Below are positions 17,681 through 26,970 of a DNA stretch of 64,000 nt, in pieces. The stretch's first letter is position 1. Each line of letters opens with the position of its first letter. The position numbers and the translations under genes were made by a program. The notes beneath the pieces were generated by a model, which was not told the DNA's origin, searched no databases, and saw nothing but the letters and a program-made list of their open reading frames with translations. The stretch lies in assembly GCF_009497655.1 (NCBI RefSeq), contig NZ_CP023317.1, positions 2,633,501-2,697,500 of the forward strand. The letters are read 5' to 3'. The stretch comes from Priestia megaterium (lineage in GTDB: Bacteria; Bacillota; Bacilli; Bacillales; Bacillaceae_H).

Positions 17681-18559
17681 TTAGTTATCTTTTTTTAGAG
17701 CTTCAACTGTTTTTAGTAAAGCGGACCAGTCTAAATGACCCCAGCCATTTTCGACCCCTTGTTCATAGTGACCTTTCACAAGATCTCCTAACGGAAGCGG
17801 AGCGGACACTTTTTTGGCTGCATCAATAGCCAAGTTTACATCTTTTAGTCCAAGCTCCAGCTTGAATCCGGCTGGATCAAAGTCTCTTTTAGCAATTAAA
17901 TTGCCGTAATTTTTATACACAGGAGATGCAAATAAGCTGTTAACCACTTCAAGAAACTGCTCCGCTTGCATCCCGTACTGCTCTACCATGACTACTGCTT
18001 CAGAAACAGCTTCTAACATCGATACTAGTAAAAAATTATTGCCAAGCTTAGCTACATTTGATAAGTAAGGCTCGTCTCCTACAGTAAAAATAGTTTGACC
18101 AATCGCTTCAAACAGCGGCCAAACGTGCTCTCTTGGTTCTTTATTACCTGCAACTATTACTTTGAGAGCCGCAGCAGCTGCTGCGTCGGGGCGCCCTAAA
18201 ACGGTCGCTGCAACAAAATGCTGTCCTGATGCAGCATGTGCGCTTGTTAATTTTTCGGACAAATCTACGCTAATAGTACTCACAGAAACGTGAATACCGC
18301 CTTCTTGGAGGCCTGCAAGTATACCTTCTTGTGACATCGTTACTTCTTCTAAAGCCTCGTCATTGGAAAGAATCGTAAAGACAAGATTCGCTTCTTGTGC
18401 TGCTTGGGCAGGTGTCTCTACAACCTTTGCTCCTTTTTTCACAAGACTTTCCGCCTTTGAAGCAGTTCGGTTATAAATCACAAGTTCATGACCCGCTTTT
18501 ATCATATTTTCCGCCATCGGTAATCCCATATTTCCTAAACCAATTAAACCCACTTTCAT
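17681..18559 (-). CDS. NAD(P)-dependent beta-hydroxyacid dehydrogenase family (HIBADH-like)
   Basis: 292 residues from the ATG at 18557-18559 (GGAG 8 bases upstream; a GTG three codons earlier has no spacing). Rossmann start KVGLIGLGNMGLPMAENMIKAG, then VISTISVDLSEK-like HVSVSTISVDL for the substrate loop, and KLGNNFLL with the catalytic Lys near residue 169. The C-terminal helical domain includes LGLKDVNLAIDAA. The family covers 3-hydroxyisobutyrate, tartronate-semialdehyde and glyoxylate/succinic-semialdehyde reductases. The signatures alone do not choose among these. First gene of the probable operon with SGNH hydrolase and ABC exporter. Confidence 0.85.
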   Translation of the reverse strand: MKVGLIGLGNMGLPMAENMIKAGHELVIYNRTASKAESLVKKGAKVVETPAQAAQEANLVFTILSNDEALEEVTMSQEGILAGLQEGGIHVSVSTISVDLSEKLTSAHAASGQHFVAATVLGRPDAAAAAALKVIVAGNKEPREHVWPLFEAIGQTIFTVGDEPYLSNVAKLGNNFLLVSMLEAVSEAVVMVEQYGMQAEQFLEVVNSLFASPVYKNYGNLIAKRDFDPAGFKLELGLKDVNLAIDAAKKVSAPLPLGDLVKGHYEQGVENGWGHLDWSALLKTVEALKKDN

Positions 18560-18762
18560 CCTTACCACTCCATTTCAGCGCTCAGTATGTACATTTATAC
18601 TTGTTTTCTACCTTTAGAAAAACCATATTTTCATTATTATATAACTACAGTAAAAGCGAATACAAAGAATAGCCTTTCTAAAATGTTCAAAATGTGACAT
18701 TTTTTAGACGTGTCTTATGAAAAACTTGTCAAAAAAATACGGATAGTTTTTAAATAAAGCGC

Positions 18763-18791
18763 TTGCAAGCATAGGAAATTTCTGCTAAGAT
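18763..18791 (+). promoter_or_regulatory. Sigma-A promoter of the first cold shock gene
   Basis: TTGCAA (18763-18768), 17 bases, TAAGAT (18786-18791). The second cold shock gene has the same -35 and spacing at 23152-23180. Confidence 0.75.
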
Positions 18792-19105
<314 letters not shown>

Positions 19106-19123
19106 GAAACACAACATATCAGA

Positions 19124-19154
19124 AACAGATCCTTTAAAGGATCTGTTTTTTTGT
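19124..19154 (+). terminator. Terminator of the first cold shock gene
   Basis: AACAGATCCTTT/AAAGGATCTGTT is a perfect stem with almost no loop, followed by seven T. Confidence 0.9.
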
Positions 19155-19164
19155 GTACAAACAT

Positions 19165-19191
19165 AAAAAAGCCCTGTTTTTCAACAGGGCC
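19165..19191 (-). terminator. Terminator of the MocR gene
   Basis: GCCCTG (19171-19176) pairs with CAGGGC (19185-19190); on the minus strand a T-run follows. It lies about 120 bases past the stop of the MocR gene. Confidence 0.75.
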
Positions 19192-19309
19192 AGTCGGTAC
19201 AAATACAGAAGTAAAGTTAATGGTACTCTTAGTATAGCACAAGATCATAACAATCTATACGAAATAATAAAATAAAACTTTCATCCGGTACGTTTACCTA
19301 TGTTTATAG

Positions 19310-20743
19310 CTATTCCAGACTCTCTAGGGCGCTCGCAAATCGTTTAATTCCTTCTCGAATGACCTCTTCTTCCCCTCTGCCAAACGTAAAGCGAATAGCT
19401 CCGCTTTGAGAACTCAGCACGCTTCCTGGGACAAAGGCTACTCCTCTTTTAAGCGATTCTTCCAATAGACGATAGTCATCGACCGGCTGATTCACTTTGC
19501 ACCATAAGTGAATCCCGCCTTGAGGTGAATCGAAAGATACTTTTGATCCGAGCAATTCGTTCAGACTCGACGACAGGGCATACTCTTGCTTTTTGAGCTC
19601 TTGTCTGAGCTTTTCAATATGCGAAGAAAACGTAGGAGAATCTAAGAATTGATAAGCAATCCACTGCGGAAAGATGCTGTGGCCAAAGTCAATTTGCTGC
19701 TTAGCGTCTGCCAGACGCTGAATCACTTGCTCTGGCCCCACTATCCAGCCAATTCGAAGGCCTGATGCAACAATTTTAGAAAGCGAGCTGATATAGAGGA
19801 CATTTCCGTTCTCGTCCATCGATTTCAGCGTTTGATGTACATTTCCGTCAAATGCCGTGAGTGAATAAGGATCATCTTCAATAAGCGGAATGCCGTATTC
19901 TGAAGAAAGCTCTAAAAACCGCTTTCGGCGCGCTTCTGATAACACAATACCGGTCGGGTTTTGATAATACGGATTTAAAAAAACCATTCGAATGCGATGC
20001 TTTTTATGTAATTCTACTAAGTCCTCCGGGTTGGCTCCATTTTTATCTACAGGCAGCAAAAACGTTCGTAAACCTGCTGATTGAAAAAGCGGCAATGAAT
20101 AGCTATAGGACGGATCTTCAATCGCTACTGCATCTCCTGGTTTTAACAAACACTGAACAATCAAATGAAGTGCTTGCTGTGCACCTGATGTGATTAAAAT
20201 GGAATTAGCATCGGTGGAGATTTTCCGGTACTCATGAACATGAGCAGCAATAGCGTCACGCAGACGTTCATTACCGTGAGGATGATCATAGCCTAAATGC
20301 TCATTAAACGGCATGCCCGCTAATATTCGCTGAAAATCTTCACTTGGAAATAAGCTAGGCGCTAATTCTCCGCTGGCTAAGTTCACAAAATCTGTTCGCA
20401 AAGCCTCGCTTCTGATTCGCTGTACGAGCGGCAAATTAGGCAGAAATGAACCGTCTTCTACATATCTCCCCCAGTTTGGAATACGTTTTCGGGAAATTCC
20501 CCAGATGCTCGAACTAACTCGCGTGCCGCTTCCTTTTTTACGTTCTACGATTCCAAGTGCCTGCAGCTCTTCATAAGCAGCTACTACCGTGCTCCTGTTC
20601 ACGTTGAGCTCAGCGGCAAGCGTTCGTTCTGATGGCAGCATAGAATCCGGCGGAAACGCTCCCGATGAAATACAGCTTTCAATATATTCTGCAATTTGTT
20701 TATAAATCGCTTTTTTGCTAGCGCGATCTGGTCTCCAGTTCAT
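19310..20743 (-). CDS. MocR/PdxR-family regulator (GntR HTH fused to aminotransferase)
   Basis: 477 residues. GntR winged helix at about 10-78 (IYKQIAEYIESCISSGAFPP, LPSERTLAAELNVNRSTVVAAYEEL). It is fused to a fold-type I aminotransferase-like domain with ASGELAPSLFPSEDF, TSGAQQALHL, the PLP-contact AIEDPSYSY, NPYYQNPTG, and ISSLSKIVASGLRIGW carrying the PLP Lys. MocR regulators sense PLP or amino-acid-like ligands; examples are PdxR and GabR. The target is unclear: the divergent side is empty apart from a repeat, and the pyruvate oxidase gene upstream is on the same strand. ATG start at 20741-20743. Confidence 0.9.
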   Translation of the reverse strand: MNWRPDRASKKAIYKQIAEYIESCISSGAFPPDSMLPSERTLAAELNVNRSTVVAAYEELQALGIVERKKGSGTRVSSSIWGISRKRIPNWGRYVEDGSFLPNLPLVQRIRSEALRTDFVNLASGELAPSLFPSEDFQRILAGMPFNEHLGYDHPHGNERLRDAIAAHVHEYRKISTDANSILITSGAQQALHLIVQCLLKPGDAVAIEDPSYSYSLPLFQSAGLRTFLLPVDKNGANPEDLVELHKKHRIRMVFLNPYYQNPTGIVLSEARRKRFLELSSEYGIPLIEDDPYSLTAFDGNVHQTLKSMDENGNVLYISSLSKIVASGLRIGWIVGPEQVIQRLADAKQQIDFGHSIFPQWIAYQFLDSPTFSSHIEKLRQELKKQEYALSSSLNELLGSKVSFDSPQGGIHLWCKVNQPVDDYRLLEESLKRGVAFVPGSVLSSQSGAIRFTFGRGEEEVIREGIKRFASALESLE

Positions 20744-20950
20744 GCGGCGTCAGTCCTTACATTTAAACTTTCTTAATTAGTAGTTTATCCTTTATCTCTC
20801 TTATCTTAAAGCAGTTTTATAAAAAAAGACCATCCAATTCGGTGTTTTTTTGCTCATCCACTTTATCAAAAATTATAATAGTAGCTATTTTTCATTTTTA
20901 GGTATTTTAGTTTACATAATAATTTTATAGTTAATCATATTGAATGAATT

Positions 20951-21312
20951 TCACCATGAAAAAGAGATTGAGACATAACCACACCAGTCCAATCTGAAGA
21001 CGAACAAATGGGATACATGAGCTCATATGGGTTGCTTGGTACACCACATTTGATTTCCGTGCAAGACTTCGCTTTCCGCGGGCGGCCGCTGAGCCTCCTC
21101 GTCGCATACGCTCCTGCGGGGTCTCACCTATTCCGCTTTTCCCGCAGGAGTCTTCGCCTTGCTCTCCAATCAACTGCTAGAAGCAACGAAATACATGAAA
21201 ACTACATTCACCATGCCAATAAAAAAAAACCCAAACGAAGTTGATTCTCCATCAAGAATCTCGATTCATCGTTCGGATCTTTCTTCAACTAAACTACTTT
21301 CGTCACAGCCTA
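20951..21312 (-). repeat. Dispersed composite repeat, full-length copy (outer module + structured central module)
   Basis: Outer part: GAGATTGAGACATAACCAC to CCAATCTGAAGA at the left, and the hairpin ACGAAGTTGATTCTCCATC...GATTCATCGTTCGGAT with CACAGCCTATTTTTTTA at the right. The central module (about 21049-21180) is GC-rich and folds: TTGATTTCCGTGCAAG near its left end is largely complementary to CTTGCTCTCCAATCAA near its right end, and CTCCTGCGGG (21110-21119) pairs exactly with CCCGCAGGAG. It ends 5 bases before the stop of the pyruvate oxidase gene. Short open frames inside it are not genes. Confidence 0.8.
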
Positions 21313-21317
21313 TTTTT

Positions 21318-23018
21318 TTATAAAGGCGGTAAATCTAGCTTGCCTTCTTGAAACAATTCTTTCACCATGTGCTTGGCATACCCTGTTGCTTGCCCTAGCG
21401 TAATCTTTGCTGGCATAGGCGCTTCATTTGCATCGACGATTACATCGATAATGCACGGTTTATTCTGTCTAACTGCACTTTCAAAAGCCGGAAGCAGCTC
21501 GTCTTCCTTTTCTACTCGGTAGCCAACACCTCCGCAGATATCTGCATACCTAGCAAAATTCGGGTTTGTTAAATCCGTCCCAAATTCAGCATTTCCCATT
21601 ACTTCTTGTTCAAATTTAATCATGCCGATTTTATGATTATTAAATAGCACTACGACTAGCGGAAGATTGTATTTAACGGCTGTAATAAAATCTGCCATCG
21701 TCATCGCAAAGCCGCCGTCTCCACATATCGCAAACACCTGCTTCTCGGGATAAGCAACTTTTCCAGCAATTGCGCCCGGTAGCCCGCAGCCGAGAGTTGC
21801 TAGCCAGCTTGAAATCACAAACTGCTGATTTGTCATACGAAAATGACGCGCCATCCATACAGTGACGTTTCCTACATCTACAGACAAGACCGCGTTATCA
21901 TCCGCTACGTGCTGAAGCGCTCGAATCACTCGCTGAGGCTTGATAGGTACACTTTCTTTGGCTTCTTGGGTATCAAGCTGATTCCACCACTTTTTCATAC
22001 GTTCTTGACTTTGCTCTAAAAACTGGCGATGCTCTGAGCGGCCAACGTTTTCTAAAAACCACTGAACCGTTGCTTTCGCTTCTCCTGCAAGCCCTGCATC
22101 TACAGGATATCTTTTGCCAATTTGTGCAGGATCAATATCAATATGAATCGTTTTTGCATGGTCTGGCAAAAAGCCTGTAAACGGATAGGACGTCCCAATC
22201 ATGATGAGCGTATCCGCTTCTTGCATCGCTTCATACGCTGGCTTTGTCCCGATTAATCCAAGTCCTCCGAGGCAATATGGATGCTCATCCGGTATTGCGC
22301 CTTTTCCAGGAAGCGTAAGGACAATAGGTGCTGCGATTTTTTCTGCAAATGCAAGCAGCTCTTCTCTCATTTCATGTGTGCCTCGACCGGCTAGAATAAC
22401 CGGACTTTCCGCTTTACCAATCAAATCTTTTGCTTTTTCAAGATCTTCTCTATGGGGGAAAATGTCTTGCTTGACAATGATGCTTGATGTTTCTCGTGCT
22501 TCCGATCCAACTTCAAAACGAGGAATATCATCGGGAATGGTTAACACAGCCACACCTTTTTTAGCATAAGCTGTTCGAATCGCTTGATTGACAACAGTCG
22601 GAAGCTGCTCAGCGGACATGACTCGCTGGTTATATACAGCCACGTCATCGAACATTCTCTCTAAATTAATTTCTTGAAACGCATCGCTGCCGATGAGATC
22701 TGACTCTACTTGCCCTGTAAGTGCTAAAACGGGCGCCTTGTCTAATTTGGCATCATATAAACCATTTAGTAAATGAATTGCTCCCGGTCCGGCAATAGCC
22801 GTGCATACTCCAATTTTCCCCGTTAGCTTTGCATATGCAGCCGCTGCGAGAGCTCCTGCTTCTTCATGCCTCACTTGAATAAACTTAATTTTATCTTGGG
22901 CTTTGCGAAGCGGTTCAATAATTGAATTAATGGAGTCTCCCGGCATGCCGTAAATATGATCAACGCCCCATTCAATTAGCAGTTCAATCAGTTTTTCTCC
23001 AGCTTTTTGTTTAAACAT
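21318..23018 (-). CDS. ydaP: Thiamine-diphosphate-dependent pyruvate oxidase (YdaP-like)
   Basis: 566 residues with the three domains of the family. The N-terminal Pyr domain has IYGMPGDSINSIIEP, RHEEAGALAAAAYAK with the catalytic Glu, and VCTAIAGPGAIHLLNGLYDAK. The central FAD-type domain has PVILAGRGTHEMREELLAF. The C-terminal PP domain has the TPP motif GDGGFAMTMADFITA...LFNN. Pyruvate oxidases of this type (YdaP, CidC, PoxB) decarboxylate pyruvate to acetate or acetyl phosphate. Glyoxylate carboligase and acetolactate synthase relatives are less likely by motif and length. In B. subtilis YdaP is a general-stress protein. ATG at 23016-23018, with AAGAAAGGGG before it. Confidence 0.85.
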   Translation of the reverse strand: MFKQKAGEKLIELLIEWGVDHIYGMPGDSINSIIEPLRKAQDKIKFIQVRHEEAGALAAAAYAKLTGKIGVCTAIAGPGAIHLLNGLYDAKLDKAPVLALTGQVESDLIGSDAFQEINLERMFDDVAVYNQRVMSAEQLPTVVNQAIRTAYAKKGVAVLTIPDDIPRFEVGSEARETSSIIVKQDIFPHREDLEKAKDLIGKAESPVILAGRGTHEMREELLAFAEKIAAPIVLTLPGKGAIPDEHPYCLGGLGLIGTKPAYEAMQEADTLIMIGTSYPFTGFLPDHAKTIHIDIDPAQIGKRYPVDAGLAGEAKATVQWFLENVGRSEHRQFLEQSQERMKKWWNQLDTQEAKESVPIKPQRVIRALQHVADDNAVLSVDVGNVTVWMARHFRMTNQQFVISSWLATLGCGLPGAIAGKVAYPEKQVFAICGDGGFAMTMADFITAVKYNLPLVVVLFNNHKIGMIKFEQEVMGNAEFGTDLTNPNFARYADICGGVGYRVEKEDELLPAFESAVRQNKPCIIDVIVDANEAPMPAKITLGQATGYAKHMVKELFQEGKLDLPPL

Positions 23019-23151
23019 ATGACTACCCCTTTCTTCTTATATATAGAGATAGTGTGACCTGATACGCTCTTTCTTACTTATTTTCAGTCGTATAATTTTC
23101 GTTTTCTTTCGTTAAAGGAAGACAACATCTTCGTTAAATTTTCTTCATTCC

Positions 23152-23180
23152 TTGCAATTATCATTATCTTTTGCTATTCT
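23152..23180 (+). promoter_or_regulatory. Sigma-A promoter of the second cold shock gene
   Basis: TTGCAA (23152-23157), 17 bases, TATTCT (23175-23180); same layout as the promoter at 18763. Confidence 0.7.
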
Positions 23181-23501
<321 letters not shown>

Positions 23502-23507
23502 GTAGTA

Positions 23508-23541
23508 AAAAGACTCTGATTTCAGTCAGAGTCTTTTTTTT
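23508..23541 (+). terminator. Terminator of the second cold shock gene
   Basis: AAAAGACTCTGA and TCAGAGTCTTTT form a perfect stem followed by further T residues. Confidence 0.9.
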
Positions 23542-23605
23542 ATGTAGAGCTACGCATAAATTTTTTTAACATGTAGTTTGTACACGTTATTATAAATAGT
23601 AAACT

Positions 23606-23636
23606 AAAAGAGTCTCTTCATTCCGAAGAGACCTTT
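23606..23636 (-). terminator. Terminator downstream of the YjcZ-like gene
   Basis: GTCTCTTC (23612-23619) pairs with GAAGAGAC (23625-23632), with A/T runs on both sides. It lies about 60 bases past the stop of the small gene. Confidence 0.65.
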
Positions 23637-23697
23637 TGTGGAAGAAATAGTTGAAGAAATAAAGTGTGGATGTTGCGTCGTCCTCATTTTTTAATAA

Positions 23698-23835
23698 TTA
23701 GCACCAGCCGCCGCCGAAGCAAGAAGCGCCGATGATGATTAATAAGATGAAAAGTACAATGATTAAAGCGAAACCGCCGCCGCAGCCACCGCCGCTATAA
23801 CCACAACCGTATCCGTAACCTCCGTAGTATCCCAT
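23698..23835 (-). CDS. YjcZ-family small sporulation protein
   Basis: 45 residues: [17 protein letters not shown] at the N-terminus, a hydrophobic helix [16 protein letters not shown], and a Cys/Gly/Trp tail (SCFGGGWC). This is the typical YjcZ-type layout (glycine/tyrosine-rich head plus one membrane helix), found in many copies in spore formers. GGAGGTGAAACAC precedes the ATG at 23833-23835. A perfect sigma-K-type -10 (CATATCTTA) lies 27 bases upstream, in line with late mother-cell expression. The function is not known. Confidence 0.88.
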   Translation of the reverse strand: MGYYGGYGYGCGYSGGGCGGGFALIIVLFILLIIIGASCFGGGWC

Positions 23836-23861
23836 GTGTTTCACCTCCATTTGCTATACTT

Positions 23862-23870
23862 TAAGATATG
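23862..23870 (-). promoter_or_regulatory. Sigma-K-like -10 element for the YjcZ-like gene
   Basis: The minus strand reads CATATCTTA, matching CATAnnnTA. The -35 AC is not well placed, so the call rests on the -10 and the sporulation-type product. Confidence 0.4.
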
Positions 23871-24101
23871 TGGATTTAGTTAAATTGCTCCTAATAATTC
23901 CATAGAACTTTTGAAAATGTTTGTCATACACTAAAATACTGAGCTTCTCAAACAAGTTCCACAAAGTGATAAAATATCTGATTTTATGGGCATTTACTCC
24001 TCTTTTCTGTACCTTTTAAAAATGTAATCGCTCCCTTTTTCATGAATGTACACCCCGCTGAATACCTTTAGTTATGTACACTCACACAGGAGGGATTCAA
24101 T

Positions 24102-24338
24102 ATGTTAACACTCGAAATTTCAAAGCAAATCGTTAAAAACGTCTACCCTATTGTCTTATCGAATCGCAGTAAAATCTTTCAAGAGGAAGTGAGCGTCGCC
24201 GCCTTGCAAGACTACTTTGGTCTTGATCATGCCTTTAGCGTGTATGCAGCTGCCACCATTATTTATCAGCTAGAAGCTGACGGATATGTATCCAAACCTC
24301 TGAAGCGCAGCGAATACAAGCGAATTTTGCTCAAATAA
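24102..24338 (+). CDS. Hypothetical 78-residue protein
   Basis: Start ATG follows CAGGAGGGATTCAAT, a strong ribosome site. The sequence (MLTLEISKQIVKNVYPIVLS at the start, ending KRSEYKRILLK) is soluble and predicted mixed helix. The pattern SVAALQDYFGLDHAFSVYAA then QLEADGYVSKPLKRSEY reads like a small winged-helix domain, in which the last part would be the wing. I do not recognise a named family. It converges on 24368-24640 and shares a two-way terminator with it. Confidence 0.7.
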   Translation: MLTLEISKQIVKNVYPIVLSNRSKIFQEEVSVAALQDYFGLDHAFSVYAAATIIYQLEADGYVSKPLKRSEYKRILLK

Positions 24339-24370
24339 AAACAAGCATCCCCGCAAGGATGCTTGTCTTA
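24339..24370. terminator. Two-way terminator between convergent small genes
   Basis: ACAAGCATCC (24341-24350) pairs with GGATGCTTGT (24357-24366), flanked by A- and T-rich runs. The stop codon of the minus-strand gene lies in its right end. Confidence 0.8.
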
Positions 24371-24640
24371 TTTATAGCTATACCTGTCGAATAATTGCTC
24401 GACTCTTTTGTGATAGTCCGCAAGGTAATCAGAGAGCTCCGTTTTGCTCAAATTATTGGCCTGCTCCTCAAATAGTGACAGCAGCGAAATTTTAATCATT
24501 TCCATTTCCGTTTCCGAACGATTTTCATTTCGCAAATCTTTTCTTAAATTCCACAGGCTTTGCTCCATTTCATGCTTTAATTGTTCTAGTGAGTGTGGTT
24601 CTTCTAATCCGGCACGAATGTCTTTTTTAAATCCACTCAT
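24368..24640 (-). CDS. Hypothetical 90-residue helical protein
   Basis: The ATG at 24638-24640 has GAGGAGTGATAAG upstream. Further upstream in-frame starts lack ribosome sites and would add a non-coding-like stretch. The product begins MSGFKKDIRAGLEEPHSLEQ, is highly charged and helical (LKHEMEQSLWNLRKDLRNEN, LSLFEEQANNLSKTELSDYL) and ends QLFDRYSYK. No membrane segment and no family recognised. It is on the same strand as 24783-24980, about 140 bases downstream. Confidence 0.65.
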   Translation of the reverse strand: MSGFKKDIRAGLEEPHSLEQLKHEMEQSLWNLRKDLRNENRSETEMEMIKISLLSLFEEQANNLSKTELSDYLADYHKRVEQLFDRYSYK

Positions 24641-24782
24641 CTTATCACTCCTCGCATTTGCACCTGCTAGATAGTATCTAATGTATACTATACCATAAAT
24701 AACTATACGAGGCTTAAGCATGCATTTTAAGCAATTGGTCACAAAATAAAAAACATCTCTTTGGATGTCTTTACGTTACTTT

Positions 24783-24980
24783 TTATCTTACTTCGTCTTC
24801 TTCACCTTTTACATATTTAAAAAATGAATCAATCATTTCATTTAAAAAATCATTTCGATCTTCAAAATTCATAATTTCTAAAAACTCCACAATATCCTTA
24901 TCTAAGCTAATAGCAGCAGGAACATAAGCAGCTGCTTCCCTTCTTTGCGGGAATGGAATCACATTATCTTTCTTCTTCAT
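24783..24980 (-). CDS. Hypothetical 65-residue protein, possibly ribbon-helix-helix-like
   Basis: ATG at 24978-24980 with AAAGGACGGTG upstream. MKKKDNVIPFPQRREAAAYV is followed by AISLDKDIVEFLEIMNF and EDRNDFLNEMIDSFFKYVKG. A single short strand followed by two helices of this spacing is reminiscent of ribbon-helix-helix proteins, but the basic strand residues that would touch DNA are weak. Its role is unknown. The acidic C-terminus (EEDEVR) is notable. Confidence 0.65.
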   Translation of the reverse strand: MKKKDNVIPFPQRREAAAYVPAAISLDKDIVEFLEIMNFEDRNDFLNEMIDSFFKYVKGEEDEVR

Positions 24981-25288
24981 AAAACACCGTCCTTTTTCTG
25001 TGCTTTACTAGTGTAAGCTTTCAAGGAACGATTTGCAAGTCCCTCTGATGTAAAATTTTATATAAACATTCTTCTGAAAAGACAGAGTATATCTTTAGCT
25101 ACTCAAGTAAGCTCATTTGACCTTAGCCTTTTTCGTGTTCTGGCGTCATATTAATAATTCGCCGCTGTTTTCTCTTTTCCTTTTGGCATCTTTTAGCAAA
25201 TTTAAACACAAATAGTTTAAAAGAGGTTTTTATTTCCTTCTTATAGGTTAAAGAAAGGAAACAACATTTTTATATGGAGGGGTTACAA
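24981..25288. other. Intergenic stretch between divergent genes, no gene seen
   Basis: About 300 bases between the minus-strand 65-residue gene and the plus-strand dehydrogenase. AT-rich, with no open frame that has a ribosome site. A GTTTAA at 25217-25222 could belong to a stress promoter, but no matching -10 stands out. Confidence 0.5.
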
Positions 25289-26071
25289 ATGATTGCATTA
25301 ACTGGAAAAGTTGCGCTTGTGACGGGAGCGGCATCTGGAATTGGACGCGCTTCAGCCATTACCTTAGCTGAACAAGGAGCGCGCGTTGCTCTTTTAGACT
25401 TAGAGGAAGAAAAATTACAAGAAGTAAAAGAGACCATCATGGCGAGCGGCGGAGAGTGTATAGCCATTAAAACAGACGTATCTGACTCTGAAAGTATAAA
25501 AGAGAGTATCGAAACGATTAGCAGCTTATGGAGTCAATTACATATTGTTTCTATTAACGCAGGCATCAACGGTACGTTTTCTTCTATTGAAGAACTATCA
25601 CCAGAAGATTGGACAAAAACAATTGATACAAATTTAACGAGTACTTTTTTAACCGTGAAGCATTCTATTCCTTATTTGAAAGCTCAGGGAGGAAGCGTTA
25701 TTATTACTAGCTCCATTAATGGCAACCGTACATTTTCAAACATCGGCATGAGCGCATACAGTTCCTCAAAGGCTGGCCAAATGGCCTTCGGCAAAATGGC
25801 AGCTCTTGAACTTTCTACATACGGAATACGGGTTAACGTCATTTGTCCAGGAGCAGTTGATACAAATATTGAAAGCAATACATTCCGTCAAGAAGACAAA
25901 TTAAAAGAAGTCGCGATTCCAATTGAATATCCAAATGGCAATCAACCGCTTGCTAAACGCTCGGCTAAGCCCGAAGAAGTAGCAGATTTAATTTCCTTTT
26001 TAGCTTCTGACGCGTCCAAACATATTACCGGAAGTGAAATGTTTATTGACGGCGGAGAATCGCTGCTGTAA
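25289..26071 (+). CDS. Short-chain dehydrogenase/reductase
   Basis: 260 residues from the ATG at 25289 (GGAGGGG 8 bases upstream). Classical SDR: cofactor motif TGAASGIGRA (TGxxxGxG), the Asp after the second strand (LLDLEEE) pointing to NAD(H), NAGINGT, catalytic Ser in SVIITSSING, and YSSSKAG (Tyr-x-x-x-Lys). The C-terminus GSEMFIDGGESLL is the family ending. The substrate is unknown. The gene stands alone and ends in a hairpin terminator (26075-26111) that overlaps the converging gene. Confidence 0.88.
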   Translation: MIALTGKVALVTGAASGIGRASAITLAEQGARVALLDLEEEKLQEVKETIMASGGECIAIKTDVSDSESIKESIETISSLWSQLHIVSINAGINGTFSSIEELSPEDWTKTIDTNLTSTFLTVKHSIPYLKAQGGSVIITSSINGNRTFSNIGMSAYSSSKAGQMAFGKMAALELSTYGIRVNVICPGAVDTNIESNTFRQEDKLKEVAIPIEYPNGNQPLAKRSAKPEEVADLISFLASDASKHITGSEMFIDGGESLL

Positions 26072-26074
26072 CGT

Positions 26075-26111
26075 ACAAGCCCCTGCATTATCTGCCAGGG
26101 GCTTGTTTTTT
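26075..26111 (+). terminator. Terminator of the SDR gene, overlapping the converging gene
   Basis: ACAAGCCCCTG (26075-26085) pairs with CAGGGGCTTGT (26096-26106), followed by TTTTTT. The right arm also encodes the last residues (QAPGR) of the minus-strand gene. Confidence 0.85.
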
Positions 26112-26864
26112 GCTTTTATGAACAACGTCTACTCCACCCGAAGCGGATATAATACTGCCTGTAATCATATCTGAGTTTTCATCACAAAGAAACTCAATAA
26201 TACGCGCAATGTCTTCTCCTGTCCCTGATCGACCGACAGGCGTTGCTTTGTCTTCTAGTAATCTTGCTTTTATAATATCACTTTCTTTCATGTCTCCTAC
26301 AATATCTCCGGGGCAGACCATATTGGCCGTAATCCCGTATTCCGCTACTTCTAGAGCAAGCGATTTGGTCAGAGAAGCTAGCCCTGACTTAGCGGCACTA
26401 AAAGCCGCGCGGTACATCCATCCAGGGGTATGCTCTACATCTTGAAAGCCGTATGTAATAATCCGTCCAAACTGCTGGTTTTTCATAATAGGAACAACAG
26501 CTTTGACAAAGTGAAAAACAGAGCTTAAATTCCCTTCCACCATTTCATACCATTCACTGTCTGTGTACTCTATTAATTTCTTTCTTTCAAATACATACGG
26601 ACCTGCATTATTAATTAAAACATCAATACGTCCAAACCGCTCCATAGCCTGCGCAACGACATGTTCAATATCTTCTTTATTTGTTATGTCTCCTTCTATA
26701 AACTGTACGTTATCACTATATTGATGCCATTCTTCTTGCAGTTCTCGCACTTTATTTTTATCACTGCGAAAATGGACGGTAACGGAATACTGCTTTTTTA
26801 GAAACTGTTCTGTTACTTTTTTGCCGATACCTTTATGACCTGCTGTAATTAATGCATGTTTCAT
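26088..26864 (-). CDS. ytkK: Short-chain dehydrogenase/reductase (YtkK-like)
   Basis: 258 residues. MKHALITAGHKGIGKKVTEQ has the glycine motif, INNAGPYVFERKKL follows, then the catalytic region FGRIITYGFQ and YRAAFSAAKSGLASL, where the usual Tyr-x-x-x-Lys is replaced by a Phe-Ser-Ala-Ala-Lys context. The closing block is NMVCPGDIVGDMKESDI and ENSDMITGSII. It resembles B. subtilis YtkK as I recall it, which also has this unusual active site. Loss of the classical Tyr makes the enzymatic role uncertain. Its C-terminal codons lie within the terminator of the converging gene. Confidence 0.78.
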   Translation of the reverse strand: MKHALITAGHKGIGKKVTEQFLKKQYSVTVHFRSDKNKVRELQEEWHQYSDNVQFIEGDITNKEDIEHVVAQAMERFGRIDVLINNAGPYVFERKKLIEYTDSEWYEMVEGNLSSVFHFVKAVVPIMKNQQFGRIITYGFQDVEHTPGWMYRAAFSAAKSGLASLTKSLALEVAEYGITANMVCPGDIVGDMKESDIIKARLLEDKATPVGRSGTGEDIARIIEFLCDENSDMITGSIISASGGVDVVHKSKKQAPGR

Positions 26865-26938
26865 CGACCTTCACCTCTTTTACTCTACTTCTCTACTATA
26901 TATATTAGACAGCTTCTTGATTTCTCCTTTACTAACGG

Positions 26939-26970
26939 AAAAAAGCCCTTGACGAAAGGGCTTTTCTTTT
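26939..26970 (-). terminator. Terminator of the quinone oxidoreductase gene
   Basis: AAAAGCCCTT (26941-26950) pairs with AAGGGCTTTT (26956-26965) around a short loop; T-run on the minus strand. Confidence 0.8.

Noticed and set aside
21008-21244. Open frames of 78-80 codons on both strands across the repeat at 21 kb
   Set aside because: They lie in the structured dispersed repeat, lack ribosome sites, and the other copies do not keep the frame.
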